Assembly: GCA_902702965.1 (NCBI GenBank) | Contig: CACRXP010000049.1 | Location: forward strand, 1,758,498-1,822,497 | Direction of reading: 5' to 3' | DNA from: Spirometra erinaceieuropaei | Lineage: Eukaryota > Platyhelminthes > Cestoda > Diphyllobothriidea > Diphyllobothriidae | Length of the DNA: 64,000 bases | Shown: piece after piece, positions 1-12,600 of the stretch | How the letters are laid out: each line of letters begins with the position of its first letter | Numbering within the stretch: the stretch's first letter is position 1 | The notes under the pieces: model-generated | What the model was told of the DNA's origin: nothing | What the model saw: only the letters and a program-made list of their open reading frames with translations | Databases searched by the model: none | Made by a program: the position numbers and the translations under genes

Positions 1-24
1 CGAAGGAACACAGAGACAGATCAC

Positions 25-153
25 CATTTTGTCCGGGGTAGGGACTGAAGTTAGGAGCTATAAAGGCTGCTTCAGATATGAATGGAGGCCTACCACCGGG
101 TACTTGGCCATAAGGCATAGGAACCTGTGTTGGAGAACCAGGGCGAAGGAAGC
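25..153 (-). CDS. Exon 5 of the Pro-rich gene
   Basis: The acceptor is CTCTCCTCAG. The phase-1 frame is open to the window edge and encodes FLRPGSPTQVPMPYGQVPGG and then SPYPGQN. A GT (GTGATC) at 24-23 would close the exon again in phase 1, but it is a weak donor and the exon may continue off the window. Confidence 0.4.
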
Positions 154-3100
154 CTGAGGAGAGATGTGGCAGGGTTACGTCGCAGGATGGCGCTAAGGAG
201 GTCGCAAACAGCAAACAACGCAATTTCAAAACAAACGGACAAGCCAAAACAAGAAGGCAACGGGAAGCGGGTTCGTGGCAAACGTCAGAGGCACTAAGAG
301 GCCTGATTCATCTGAAACGTTACGGTGCCTGCCTTTTGACTGAGAAACCACGCTAACTTGGGGTAGATCACTTAGTGCGTGCATACACCAAACAAACGAA
401 CTAATTTAGTCTACAAAATGCGGTCATGCTGCATCGGGCGGGAAGGCAAATACTTGTTGTCACCTTTAATTTTGAAACGCTAATTCGACCTCAATAATAA
501 CACGACCTGTCTTGGTGAAAAAAGTGGAGGGAAAATAATCTAAGTACTTGCGTATTCGTAACGGCTGATTTGACTAGCTTCATGTTGCAGGGTGGCCACA
601 TCACGAAAGAGAAGTCTTCAGTGCAGTCGGTTGACCGTATCCTGTGGAGCGAGATTGATCCGACTGGCATGTCAAACTGAGGACTACCGGACCAGAAATG
701 AGTTAGTCCTCACCGCGTGGTTGTACGCAGGGTTTTGGCAATAGGACACCCTGGAAGATTTCGCCTTCAGACTGGAACATCTTGAATAAGAGATAGGGAG
801 GACGCGGTTGGCCCGTCATGATCTTGGTCTGAGGTGCAGAAAAGTGAAGACAGAGAATGAAGTGAGAGCACCATCGTTTGAATATCGCCAGGAGGTGCAT
901 ATTTTTCGGGCGCATGGGCGATGTCTCGCATCTGTGCAGAACGACCGTCCAGATGAAGGTCCTGTATTGGTCTTTAGATTACGTTCTCACTGATCCCAGG
1001 GGTTTCGACAGAATTGGCGAGAATCACACCCAATGCTTGCGTACACCGAAATTCCACGAAGAAGTTCGTCAGCAACACAATGTTTTTTACTAAGTCAGTA
1101 CCTGTAACACATGAACCAAGACTTGCTGTAACGTTTGAGTGGTCTATCAGCGTGTATGGGGGACAGCAGTCCGTTAAGTTGTTGAACAGAGTTGGTGAGA
1201 CAAAGAAGCTCAGACGGTCATCAACGGTGATATAAACGTAATTCTTGTCCTTGCTACTTGGACAACCTTTGATTTCACCTCTATAACAGTGGATTTGAGG
1301 AGGGTGAAGAGACTTTGGCAGAAAGCCATTATGCAGCATAATCGACCATCAGGGATTCCGACGTGAAAAGTAGAAGCAGAAATCTGCGAAGCGAACTAGA
1401 TCTGCACTCACTCGTTCTTCTCCACGCGCTGTGGTATACGCGAAAACGTGGACGGCCGAGATTACTTGCGGCAATGTTAAAGGACAGAAGGGGTCACTGA
1501 AAGAGGTCCGAAGGTAACGATTTAGCAAAAGCGAAGTGATAGCTGACGGACGGACAGTGAACAAGGACCAATTAAAGCATTTCTTGTCGCGTCGGCGAGG
1601 CGCATGCAAAACGCGGCTAAGTAGTTGTCAATGAGGTTAGCTTCTGGGTCCTGCTGAAGTAAAATGGCAGATTTACAAATGGTTTTTCGAAAGCAGGCTG
1701 TCGGAGGGTTGATGTCAAATGGGAGTAAGAGAGTAGGTAATAAAAAAAGAACATAAATAACGAAAGATGGACAACCAATAAAACAAACATAAAGTAGAAC
1801 TAGTCATGCATTTAATGACCAAAATGAGAACGTGAGCAACTCCTTTCGTGCAAATGCCACTGGCAAACATACCGTTTGGACCGGGATATACGGCGTATCC
1901 AGGACCTGAAACCTCATGTTTACTGAAATCCATGCATACCGGGCATAAGGCCCTGTCCTGTTGCTGGAAATGCAGTAGGATTAAATCCTGCAAAGAAAAG
2001 CAGAACCAATAAATATTCGGAGACAGCCCGCAGATGACCTGTGGAAAAAACGTCTAACAGGGTGAAAAAAGAGAGTCTAAGATAAAAATGAAATGTGCTA
2101 GGCTAAGGAGTCGAAAATGCAAAGGTATGGAGAAGAAGAAAGTAGTACTAGTACAAAAACAAAGACCCACGGAATGAATTTACGGAGAAACAGTTTTGCA
2201 CCTTTCATGGGATAGAAACTGGCTCAGTTAAAGTTTGAGAAAGGTGCTTGCACCCGATACGTAAAGTTTATATACCAAAAGGGCGTAAATCTGAGGTGGT
2301 ATAAAATAAACATGACGAAGCGTGTAGAGACAGGGCTTGGGTGAACAAACATTCAGCATTAAGCGTTTTCCAAAAGCATATAAAGGAAGGGACACATGGA
2401 ACTTTCATGTTTAAATACTTCAGGCATGCATGACAACGGTACGCAATCGTCAAGGCTTGAATTTAGACAAAAGTTAAGGATTGCAACGAAGAGGCATCAA
2501 GGGCAAGAAGTCTGGCATCATTTGAAGATGTTCCAAACATCTTCAAGGGCAGGATTACAATATCTTATAATGTCATTATTAGGTACAAACATACAATTAA
2601 AGCGTCTGAACAAGATAGACATAAGGAAACAGGCACAGCCAGGCAAAAAAACCGGTCGTTCGTTTTGAATTTTTCAGTAAAATAAAACACCGTAACAGCA
2701 GAAGTCAATAGGATTAAGCATACTGACTTCGATATCATTACATCCATGCAAAGGCGGAGACATTTATTGAAACATCATCTCCGGCACACAGAGTGTAGCT
2801 CTTAATTTGAATAATAAGTCCGTATTCATACCAGTCAACCTACTCATAGATATCTGGAACAAGTTTAGCAGACACTGAAACAGGGATCGATAGACATCCC
2901 CAGAAGCGGGGGCCAGCCTGTAATGCTAACCGTTAACCAGTCAGAATAATTATAACTTGGTCAGTCGAAGTCTTTGTATTGGATACACGAAGGCAGACCG
3001 ATGCGTAGTTCCTAAATTTGCAAAGAATACGGAAGACATCACGCTATCACCCGCATCTACCTCTTAGTTGGGTCTAAAATATTACAAAACTGTGAAGATC

Positions 3101-3667
3101 TAACACAGCGAATTTTCAGAACACTAATTTGGTCTCGCTTTGCGACCCTAAGAGGAGGAACGGGCAACAGAAACTGGCTATACTATAGTCACAGATTCAC
3201 TGAGCGACGTCGCAAGAAGCGGAAAGCTGGAAGAATAAAATGAACAAAATGGCGACATCGTGTGTCGGTATACGTGCAACATTTATGTGATAATAGGGTC
3301 GGCTATGTAGTATAGATATGCGAGCATGTGGTGCAAATTATCATTAGGTGGACAGTCGAATGGTTGCTGTCCATCTGAGGCTATGTGGACAATAGTAGGG
3401 GCTGCACAAAACGTGTCAACAATGACAGAACTACCATACAAAGAAACCTGGAGGAACTCAATGTAAAAATACGAAGTCAAAATTTAGGAAAAAATGACGC
3501 AATCATGTTGGTATTTACCCGGAGGAGGTGGATATATCGGATATGGGGGGTAGCCAGGACCTAACAACAATTAGCTGCCGAAATGCAAACCTTGTGGTGG
3601 AGGTTGTCCACTATCTGGATTGTAAAGTTGTGCAGGTGGGGGCGGTGTAGATGACATCAAGGATCTC
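25..3667 (-). CDS. Unidentified Pro/Gly/Tyr-rich protein, N-terminal part (5 exons, runs off left edge)
   Basis: Spliced model read by eye: exons 3667-3591 (ATG at 3657), 3560-3519, 1987-1940, 1905-1873 and 153-25. All four junctions are phase 1 and GT-AG, and the frame stays open through about 106 residues. The N-terminus begins MSSTPPPPAQLYNP, and later exons add GPGYPPYPIYPPPPG, GPGYAVYPGPN and VPMPYGQVPGG. No signal peptide or membrane segment is visible in this part. Such proline/tyrosine-rich cytoplasmic heads occur in several unrelated families (scramblases, annexin A11, LITAF- or GRINA-like membrane proteins), so the fold must lie past the left edge. Exons 2 and 4 resemble each other, suggesting exon duplication. 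Introns 1 and 3 are only 30 and 34 nt. Additional small exons inside the two long introns cannot be excluded. The identity of the gene is unknown; the exon structure is moderately supported by consistent phase and composition. Confidence 0.55.
154..1872. other. Long intron 4 of the Pro-rich gene, with unresolved open frames
   Basis: This stretch carries open frames on both strands, the longest being 121 codons on the minus strand at 974-1339. A second minus-strand frame between about 780 and 990 is also open. Local GC and codon composition look more gene-like than the rest of the window, so a decayed retroelement or an unrecognised exon is possible. I recognise no motif in either frame. Confidence 0.3.
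1873..1905 (-). CDS. Exon 4 of the Pro-rich gene (33-nt micro-exon)
   Basis: The micro-exon lies after a 34-nt intron (1906-1939) ending GGTTTCAG, and before donor GTATGT. It is phase 1-1 symmetric and encodes PGYAVYPGPN, clearly similar to exon 2. The tiny intron, small exon and matching phase repeat the exon 1/exon 2 arrangement. Confidence 0.5.
1940..1987 (-). CDS. Exon 3 of the Pro-rich gene (48 nt)
   Basis: The acceptor is TTTCTTTGCAG and the donor GTATGC. The phase 1-1 exon encodes FNPTAFPATGQGLMP. Without splicing, this frame meets a stop seven codons past the donor. The intron upstream of it (1988-3518) is 1.5 kb. Confidence 0.5.
1988..3518. other. Long intron 2 of the Pro-rich gene
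   Basis: The sequence is AT-rich. I see no recognisable exon, RNA gene or mobile element in it. Further phase-1 micro-exons could be hidden here but cannot be shown without transcripts. Confidence 0.35.
3519..3560 (-). CDS. Exon 2 of the Pro-rich gene (42 nt)
   Basis: The exon is bounded by TTGTTAG on the 5' side and GTAAAT on the 3' side. Two bases, 13 codons and one base give a phase 1-1 symmetric exon encoding PGYPPYPIYPPPP. The intron separating it from exon 1 (3561-3590) is only 30 nt. Confidence 0.5.
3591..3667 (-). CDS. Exon 1 of the Pro-rich gene, with start codon
   Basis: The ATG is at 3657-3655 and is followed by 22 codons plus one base, ending CAA G before GTTTGC. A pyrimidine-rich tract and AG end at 3668, ten bases upstream of the ATG, so this exon is probably preceded by a 5'UTR intron or a spliced-leader acceptor. 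If no splice is made at 3590, the frame stops after about 8 more codons. Confidence 0.5.
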
Positions 3668-6600
3668 CTAGGAAAAGTTCTTTTGAAGATGTTGGTGAGA
3701 GTTTGACTCATTCAAACAAATCATAATAATATTACGACCAAAAAATAATAAGGCAGGGGTGCTAAACGTGGTAATTTGCAATCTGCGTTCTAGCCAAGAT
3801 ACGCGGACAACGAAAATGTGAGGGACACCCCTTGAAGACTTTGTACAGCCAACGAACACAAGAGCTGAACTAGAGAGCTTGGCGGATATCTAGAATGGGA
3901 ACGATTACAGTTGACAACTAAATAATTTCGACCAAGTACGGGTGGTGTCGAGTTATTAATTGATGTTTCTTGACTGTCAGGTATTTTGACACATAATTAA
4001 GTCTGATACAGTGCCTTGACATTCTGTATATTTTGAGATGACGTCTGCCATGTCTGCTTGGTTGGGTTCCAAGGATGCTGTAGGGACGAAATTTCCAACC
4101 ACTCACTTGTTTGAGAGTTGATGTTCGGCAGTCTACTCAAGCAATTAAGATAATGATAAGTGAATTTTCAGTAAGTGCCTATTGTCACAAGTTGTCGACA
4201 AAGGTTTGTTTTCAATAGGAAAATAAGTTAAAGGCATCTTAATAAAGAATCTTTCTATGATATCGAAAGCCTTTTTGGATCTAGTTTTTGAATTAAATCT
4301 TCGCAAGTAAGCATTTATTGATGCATCGGCTGAAATTCCGCTTAGGTTGCTAGACGGTGCCTGTTGGCTGCGGTTTGCATCCCGCAATTGTCATTCTTCA
4401 AAGTCTGTCAGTACTAAACAGTGCACACATGTACACCGTTAGAATTTCTCTGAAAGCCAGCCAAAATATACATCCGTTTTTTCTCACAAACAACCGCTTA
4501 TGTATTGTATATTGTATATGTATATTGAAGGGTTACAGGCAGAGCCCTTGATGACCCTATTTATGTACAGTGCTTTCGCAGATTTATACTCAAAATAAAA
4601 TTAAATTGCAGGCATTTAAAATGTGACTGGGTCACAGTTCAATCGTAATCATAAGGTAGTGCATGGGGTCTCTGTAAATTAGTGCGGAAGATTGTATATG
4701 ACAGATTTTACGCACTAATTTACAGAGACCCCATGCACTACCTAATGATTACGATTGAACTGCGACCCAATCACATTTTAAATGCCTGCAATTTAATTTA
4801 ATTTTTGAGATGAACTGAGAGAATTTGACGTCGGTCGTCGAAAGATTTCGTACTCTGAGTTACTTAATTTAACTTGGTGTAGAAAACAGTGACGGACATC
4901 ACCAGCCCGTTGACAATGTTAGGCAGCTTGATCGGCTTGTGCTATATAACTTATAATAATAATGAAAATTTTTATTCAAACCAGTGGAGGCCCTATGGCG
5001 ACCACTCCATTTTCTCTATTCTGTGCAAGTTTTTCGATGAGGATATCTTTGATATGCCTTATTATTCGTGAAGACGTCTCGTTTACTCTTACACTTGGTA
5101 GTCAATGAAGTGTTTTATATGCAACAAAGGCCCTACAACCTTTCTAGGGCCATTCTACGTTACCATTGACTTCCATTTCTCGTGTAGATTTGACTTTAAA
5201 ATAGCGGATGTCAAACCTCTGACATCACAAAACGAACATCCCCCTACCTTAGTATAGTGCTTCTCGTCAATCGAGGTTGATTTAAACTTCGGTCACCGAG
5301 ATCGTGTTTCTATTTATCTGAAAGGACAGGACCGGTCCTTTTCAAGACCTTACACACATGGAGCAAAGAATCAGGATAGCCAAGCGCTCAGTCCGGTCCT
5401 GATATAAGCAACCTTCAGAGGTCATTAGATTTCAAGTACCTAAATTCAGGTCCACTGCTTCCCCTAGCTTCTGCGTTCTCCGCCACCAGACTCAAGCTAC
5501 CTCCTGACGCCCTCAGCTGCCTCTAAATCAGCAGGAGTTACATTTGTGATTCCCAACTCTCTTCATATTCCTCTTAGACGCCTGCGATTTCGTATCAGCC
5601 GAAATAGTCAGCAAAGTCGAAATATTTCGGGACACCATGCAGTCTGAAATCACCACCGTAACGTGTCAGGCCTGGGAAAAATGTTACTGTGGCGTCAGAC
5701 ACACAAAAGTAACTTTGATGAAGACCCTATCTGGAAGGTTTACATAATTTCCGCTTATCCTCATTTAGTCTGACATACGGATGTGAAGGGTATTCCTCGT
5801 ATAGAATGAACAAATAGTCAAGAAGAGCGGTGCAGATCGATGAAGCTACAAAAGCGTTAGAACGGAGACTTCTTACTGCAGGATTACCTACGGTCAGACA
5901 TGCAAGTTTCGTTCAGAATCTGCTTGATATGTAAATCACTACCACAAGTTTTATGCCAAAGGTTTCCGCTTACCTCGCAAATTAAAATTTTCTCCCCGCT
6001 TTAAATAGCTGAAATTATAATCTCAACCGCACTTGAATAGAGTCCTCAAGGTTTCCGCCCATAAAACCCAAATACCTAAACACAAAAGACAAAATCTATG
6101 CACGTTGCCCATACAGCTCTAAAAAAATCCGCTTCACCTGCATGTGGGGTTGGAGATAAAATAGTATAAACCTAACAGCAGTGATTATGAGAGCCCAGAT
6201 AATAAGAGATGGAATCTAGAATCCGAAGATATATTCCAAAAGTAAAAAAAGTTGAAGAGAAGAATGAATTAAACAAACAAAAAACCTTGGTGAAACCAGG
6301 ATATACCACTCAGACAACTAAACCTTTGTGTTTAGATTGAAATCACGATTGAAGAAAGGGAGCTGGCAGGTCTGACAGGACCGAGCTTTGAGGAGTGCTC
6401 GCTAAACAGCATTCAGTAAGTCATTCTCTGTTAACCGAAACATGGCTCGGCTTATGGCAAGGTCTCTAAAATTTCTGAGCCACCTGGGAGGACGTTATTG
6501 ACTGAGGTTTGCCCAGTGAAGTAGAACGAAAGGGCTTAATAATAGATGGAATCACTGATACCTTTCATTAATTAATTAACTAGTAGGGAAAGGTTTCGTT

Positions 6601-9600
6601 TTCGAGAGCGCGGCTAAATATCTCACCCATGAGAGCCAAAAATCAATTTTACATCAACTTTTAAGAAACTGATAAGAACACGGCCACGGCGAGGACTAAA
6701 TGATTTTCGAAAGCCTTGGACAGCTATGACTACTTCCCGCAGGGCAAGATTTATAGCATCGAGAACGATAGCGGCCCACTCCTGTATGTTTGGAAACGAA
6801 GCAGTCAAGTTTTTAATGAGCATTTTAGGTAAGTGAGCATCGAAACTATCAGCCGTAAAAGTCATGTCTACTATGAATTTCCGAGAACGTATTGAAGGTT
6901 ATATCCTATAGGATGCCAAGATTTTCGATGAACGCTTATTATACGATGTTCCTGTGAACTATTTTAACGACGGTGAGAATGTCCGTTAAGCAAGGCATTT
7001 AACTAAAAAGGTGATGTGAGCTGTGAGCAAGATTCCATGCTATTGTAGAAACGGCACAAGTCTGTATTTAATTCTTAAAATTATAACATGAGGTTAGTGT
7101 AACGAGGAATTGTTCCAAAGGCCCTATGAATATTTTCGAGAATATATTTGGACGAGATTCCCTCTAGGTTAAAAATAAAACAGGTCACAGGAGCTGTTGG
7201 GTTTAAAAGCTTCAACCAATTTTTAAAAGCAGTTGACCACAATGACTCACGCACCGTCAGAGAATGAAGAATCACATAAGCCGCAAATGTACTTAGTTTT
7301 CAGTCATGTGACATGTATTCCTCATGTAGCCCCAACTCAGGATGTTCAGTGCAAATCAGTTTACAACATACAACTAGTTTTTTAGGTCAAGCTGCATTAG
7401 AAATTCAAGGTCATTTCTGTTATTTTGGGGCATATTTAACAGGGGATGTTTTCAGGGTTATCGTAATTGCATCGCAACGTAAGTAGCAATTCTATTATTA
7501 AACTTTTAACCGACATTTATTAAGAAACCTAAATGTCGGCTTAGTAAACGATCATTATTTTCAAATATAATGACTTAACATGCTTAATGCCATAACAAAA
7601 TGGATGGAGTTCGTCTATTAATTAACTATTACTTAGAAATGAATCTTTTCGAAAGATTAAAATGTCTGGTGTGGCACTCGCATTTTAAAAACCTAAAACT
7701 TGTTCGAACGCGGATGACTTTAACTTTTTTAAGAGGCAGCGATGTAGTTTTGCCCTGTAAAAAGGTAAATTTGCCTTAACAGCTGATTATTTTTACGATG
7801 GTTTGAAAAAACAATTACTACACCAACTACGGTTTTGTCGGCCAAGGTGCGGTCCAACGGCAGAATACTGAGATTTTGGCTTTTGAATACAAGATATTTT
7901 GAATGATGAGTGCTAAGTCAGGGCTTTGTCAAAAGTGCTCGGCGGCGAAGCTCATTCATTCATTTCTTCATTTCTATTATCTGAAGGCAGATGAGCCGTT
8001 ATCAACCGTCATTGAGGTGTTTTCAATCAAAGCTGTTCGCTTTGCAATGTAGGCTTTCACAGAATTCATGGACTGATATCTAATGAATAAAATAAATGTT
8101 CACAGTCTCGAGAATATAGATGTATTTTAGTCACATTCGAGCGATGGGAAGAACATGCTACGCGCTTAACAAAACACATCTATCAAGTTTTAGTTAAGGT
8201 GTCTTAAAATCTTTGTCGTTGTCAGCTAATTATTATTCTTGTACATATCCTCCAACGTAGCCATTCCAATAAATCCGCGTGATCAATGCCCAAAGACATA
8301 TATTTCTTTTACTTGCGTTTATTAACCAGAGTATGCTGAATACCTTGTCTGTGTATGTTCAAATGAGTGCCTCAATTTCCTTATAATATATTCAGCTACT
8401 TCAGTTATTTCCTCGTAGCGTTCGCATTCTTATAAGTTTCCGTAAAATTGTCTAAATATTGCAGCGTATGTGAAACATTTGGCTCATTTCTGCTGTTTCC
8501 GGACGATTTTTATTAGAACGCAGCATAATAATCTGGAGCATATTAACTTAAGCGACGTTATCGGTAATACCATATTCTTAGAAAATTTGAGAGAGCATGC
8601 GCATAAGCAGATAACAAATCAAGTAGAATTGATAAAACGTAAGCATGGATTTTCTCGCTGAGTGTTTACATGTCCAGAACACCACTAGTGAGCAACAGAT
8701 AGATTTTTCTCCTACTTGCAACCTATTTTTGTCGGGTTTCATTGATGAAGCACTTTACCGTTACGCACGATAAATACCAGGCTTGCTAAAAGTAGCAGTG
8801 TGAATTATACACAAAATACTTTAGTTTGAAACCGAAATAGTAAAAAAGGTCAAAGAGTAGATCAGACAACTGAACGAAAATTCTTAGTGCGTTTTAGTCA
8901 AAAAATGAAATTTAGACGTCCTAGACAAAGGATGTAAACGGAATGGACAGTTTGTCCATTGAAATCTTGACCTGGACAGAGTATTAATAATACGGCTTAT
9001 GTCTTAGTATAAATTTAAGAATCAGATCACTCTGTCAATTACTAATTAGCAACGTTTAAAACCAGAATGCACTGTTTACGGTTGTAAGTCACAAAGGCTT
9101 ATTAACTGCTTTATGTAGCTACGTTTAGCCAGGCGACTGTCAGCCTTTGTTGTCTTTGAACTCTGGTTTCTCAGAAAAAGTTACAGCGCAATACAAACTA
9201 CTATATGGTAGCAAATAAAAAACAACGCCAGAGGAATATTCCATTTCTATACTTTTTTCATTTAAATGAAATCAAAAAATTCGTATTGTTGCACAAAGTG
9301 ACTCAATTATCACAGTCAGTGTCTTAGCATTCACATCATGCGTAATAAGCAAGAAAATTTGTATGCTAATAGAAGAGACACAAATTTAACTTTCTGATTG
9401 AATGTGTTAGCGATAAATGCTACCATTTTGCTTTTATGGACTGTCAGCCTGTTACTTTCTTTTCCTTCTTCGTCTTTTAGTTTGTTTGTTTTCCTTACCT
9501 GCTTTTCACTGGATCACTGGTTTTTATGTACAAAATAAGTGATAAAAAAGAGAATTCTACTCAAATAGTTTATTTGTTCAACAATCAAACCTCTTTTTTT

Positions 9601-12600
9601 GAACAAGTTATTGAAATTTAGGACAGCCTTTAAAGATGATACTCCCCGCTGTTACCCTTATCTACATTAATCTCATACCAACCGCAAGTCCGATGCAAAA
9701 TGTTCCAGCTGAAAACACTTTTTGTAAAAGGCTGCTAGACTTTTATGAGAGCCAGGATCAGAATTGCTGAAATATATCTTTGTACGTAGGATGGTTCCAC
9801 TTAAAATCCGGTTCTTGCTGAAATGCGTGTCTCTAGCTCAAAATATTCTTGCAAAACTCATGAAAACGTAATATACCGTGCACTCGTTATGTGGCTACCA
9901 AGTGGTGGCGTACGAAGGTTTGTTGCTGAGGCGCAAACGATCAGAACATATAAGTGTCACAGCAGGCCCTTGACGAAAGTTGACTTTTAGGCATCCCTAA
10001 GTGGATTTTAGATGCGGAAAAACATCGAAATATTGATAGACTTGATTTTCCACCATTGTCACATATACTACTACTGAAGAAATATCAAGGAAATGCCGGA
10101 TCTCCTAGAAAGTCTTCTGATGCCGCAGTCAGGTTTAGTAAAGAAGTCCATTTAATGCCATCCACAGTCCCCCGGAAGAATAAATAAACGGAAGCTTCTC
10201 ATTTTTAAGCCATAACTACAGACATGTACGTAAAAGCAGGAAGGGCGCGGTAAAGATATCAAGCTTTGTAGGTTGTTTTCTGGTTGCAAGAGAGTTTTGT
10301 TGCAGCAATTACATAATCGCGTCCTATTTATTCTCCTTCATGAAGAGAAGGAGGTTTCATAATACATGCATAGTAATGACTTGAAGAAACTATTTTTTAG
10401 AAGAAAAAACCATCATGCTATGGCAACCGTAGAAAACGCATTGGCTGATTGCCAACAAAAGGAGGTATTCTAACAACTGTACACGAACAGCGGTTTGTAG
10501 ATTGTGCAATGTCCGCAAATGATATTTTATTTTACGTCTTCTGATATGTTTTCTATAAAATATGTCGCAGCATAACTAATGGAAATGTAATTATATGAGA
10601 ACAAATAGATTGCGACTTCCGATTTTAAGGCGGAAAGTGACAAGAACAAAGTGAAAGACCATTCGGGTTAATGGTTTAAACTGAAGGAAATATTCTTAGA
10701 CAGACGGAAAACTTGCTTTTGCAACGACACATGGCACGAAAATTGGCCGTCTTTTTTAATCTATAGAAGCTTACTGTCCATCATGTCTCACTTAAAATGC
10801 CCCACTTTAACATCAAACAAAATTAAAATTACGGGGTTTGGCACTGCATGCACAAATTTGGGTCCTGTTTGCAGTTGATAAATTATCTGGTACACTCATC
10901 CTTTCGTAGGCTTTGACTACATGAAGGTGCAGAAAGCAACATCAAAGATCATGATTTTGGATCTTATTAGATTCTCAATTATAGGATATTCACACTTAAC
11001 GTTTCTGATACAGGGTCAGCCTTGCGTTCTAATAAATGAAGGAAAAATTGGCACTTCCATTTTGTTCTGGTTCTCAGGGGAACCGCAAAAGTCATTATGG
11101 GAAGATGGAGGCTACTTCCGTGCATTTGAGCAAAGTCTGTCTGAATATTAATGTTTCAGCAAAAAACCGCTTTGCCTCCATTACCCTTTCAGTTAACAGC
11201 GAGGGAAATTAAGACAGTGTTCCCTTTCCCTTTGAGGTAGAGGGATAATAACATGCCCATAATCCATAAAACTTACTGCAGTTGCTAGGACACCAAGTAC
11301 TCACGAAAGCTCCCGTCCCTTTGCTTACAGCCCAGAAATAAACTAGCTGGACACAAAAATACGCGCATTTTTTGAGCGTCTCATCGTTTCCAAAAAGACT
11401 CAGGAGGACTTCTGATTTACATCGGTTAGATAATCAAACCAAAATCTGGGCACGATGTTAAATTGCGTGCTGCATGGTTGCATCAAACACTTAAGCAGGT
11501 TTACTTAGTTAGTTGAAAATGTGTAGTCATAGTGACATTGGGATTTTGGGACTGTCTCTTATATTAGCTCCTCGGAGGTAAAATACAGTTCTTGCTGATG
11601 GGCGGTAACGCTGTGTTTGAAAGTAACCCATGTGAAAGCGGGGCCTTGCCCGCTAGCATCATTCGAAAAGTTGGGGAAAATTTGAATAATTCTCCATCCG
11701 TAAGCAGACACTGCCGGTCATAAATTTTCGACAGGTAAGTTATTTAATGGAGGTTTACTTGAGATAGAGAGGGGTGATGCGCTGCATTGGAAGTTAATGT
11801 CATTTGCTGTTTATATTAAAGATTCTATGTAAGGACTACTGCTTAATTCTGAACAAAGTCTTTTTCAGACTTAAATACAAAATCATTCAAGTCGGCTCAG
11901 GACAAATGCATTTTTTACAATGCTTATCGAAAAGACAGAATTAGTACTGCAGTTCATTGAGTTACCAATTCGCATCCCTTGCCACAGTTAATTAATGGAA
12001 CAAACGTTTTTTTCATTTCCGATTGTTTACAGTTCCTGTAGTGGTCTCGACATGGTATGTAAAATCTGGAGCATTTCCGAAACTACTTGCCTAGGTACAC
12101 TGTCCTAGTTCAGCTAATTCTCTGATGAATTCCTAAATGTTCGCATATGATGGATCAAAATGGCCAACAGAAACTGCAAACATACGGAAATGGAAGCATT
12201 GTAGAAGGTCGTTAAAATGACATGAGTAATTAGATATCAGGTTAGCCAAACCTGAGATTTGGTAGGGATAACTGACGACGTCTAATAAGTCAAAAATGAT
12301 CAAATCTTCCCCCATCATCTTCCTCGGTATTCTTTTTTGTGTACCTCTAGTATTTTGATTAGTCTGTTAAAATGGTTCGCTTAAACGTTTAGTTTGCAGT
12401 TATAGTAAAAAACGGCTGAACTACTAATTTTTCCACGAAAATAACTAAAACTAGACTAACTTGCATTAGGATGTAAACATATTAGGACGTCTTGTCATCT
12501 CACTGACACTTCTTGTATGCAGAGGGGTCAATGCCAGCGCCTACGTATTCAAACAATAAAATAACGTACCCGTAAACGCAAGCAGTGGTACTGTTCACAT

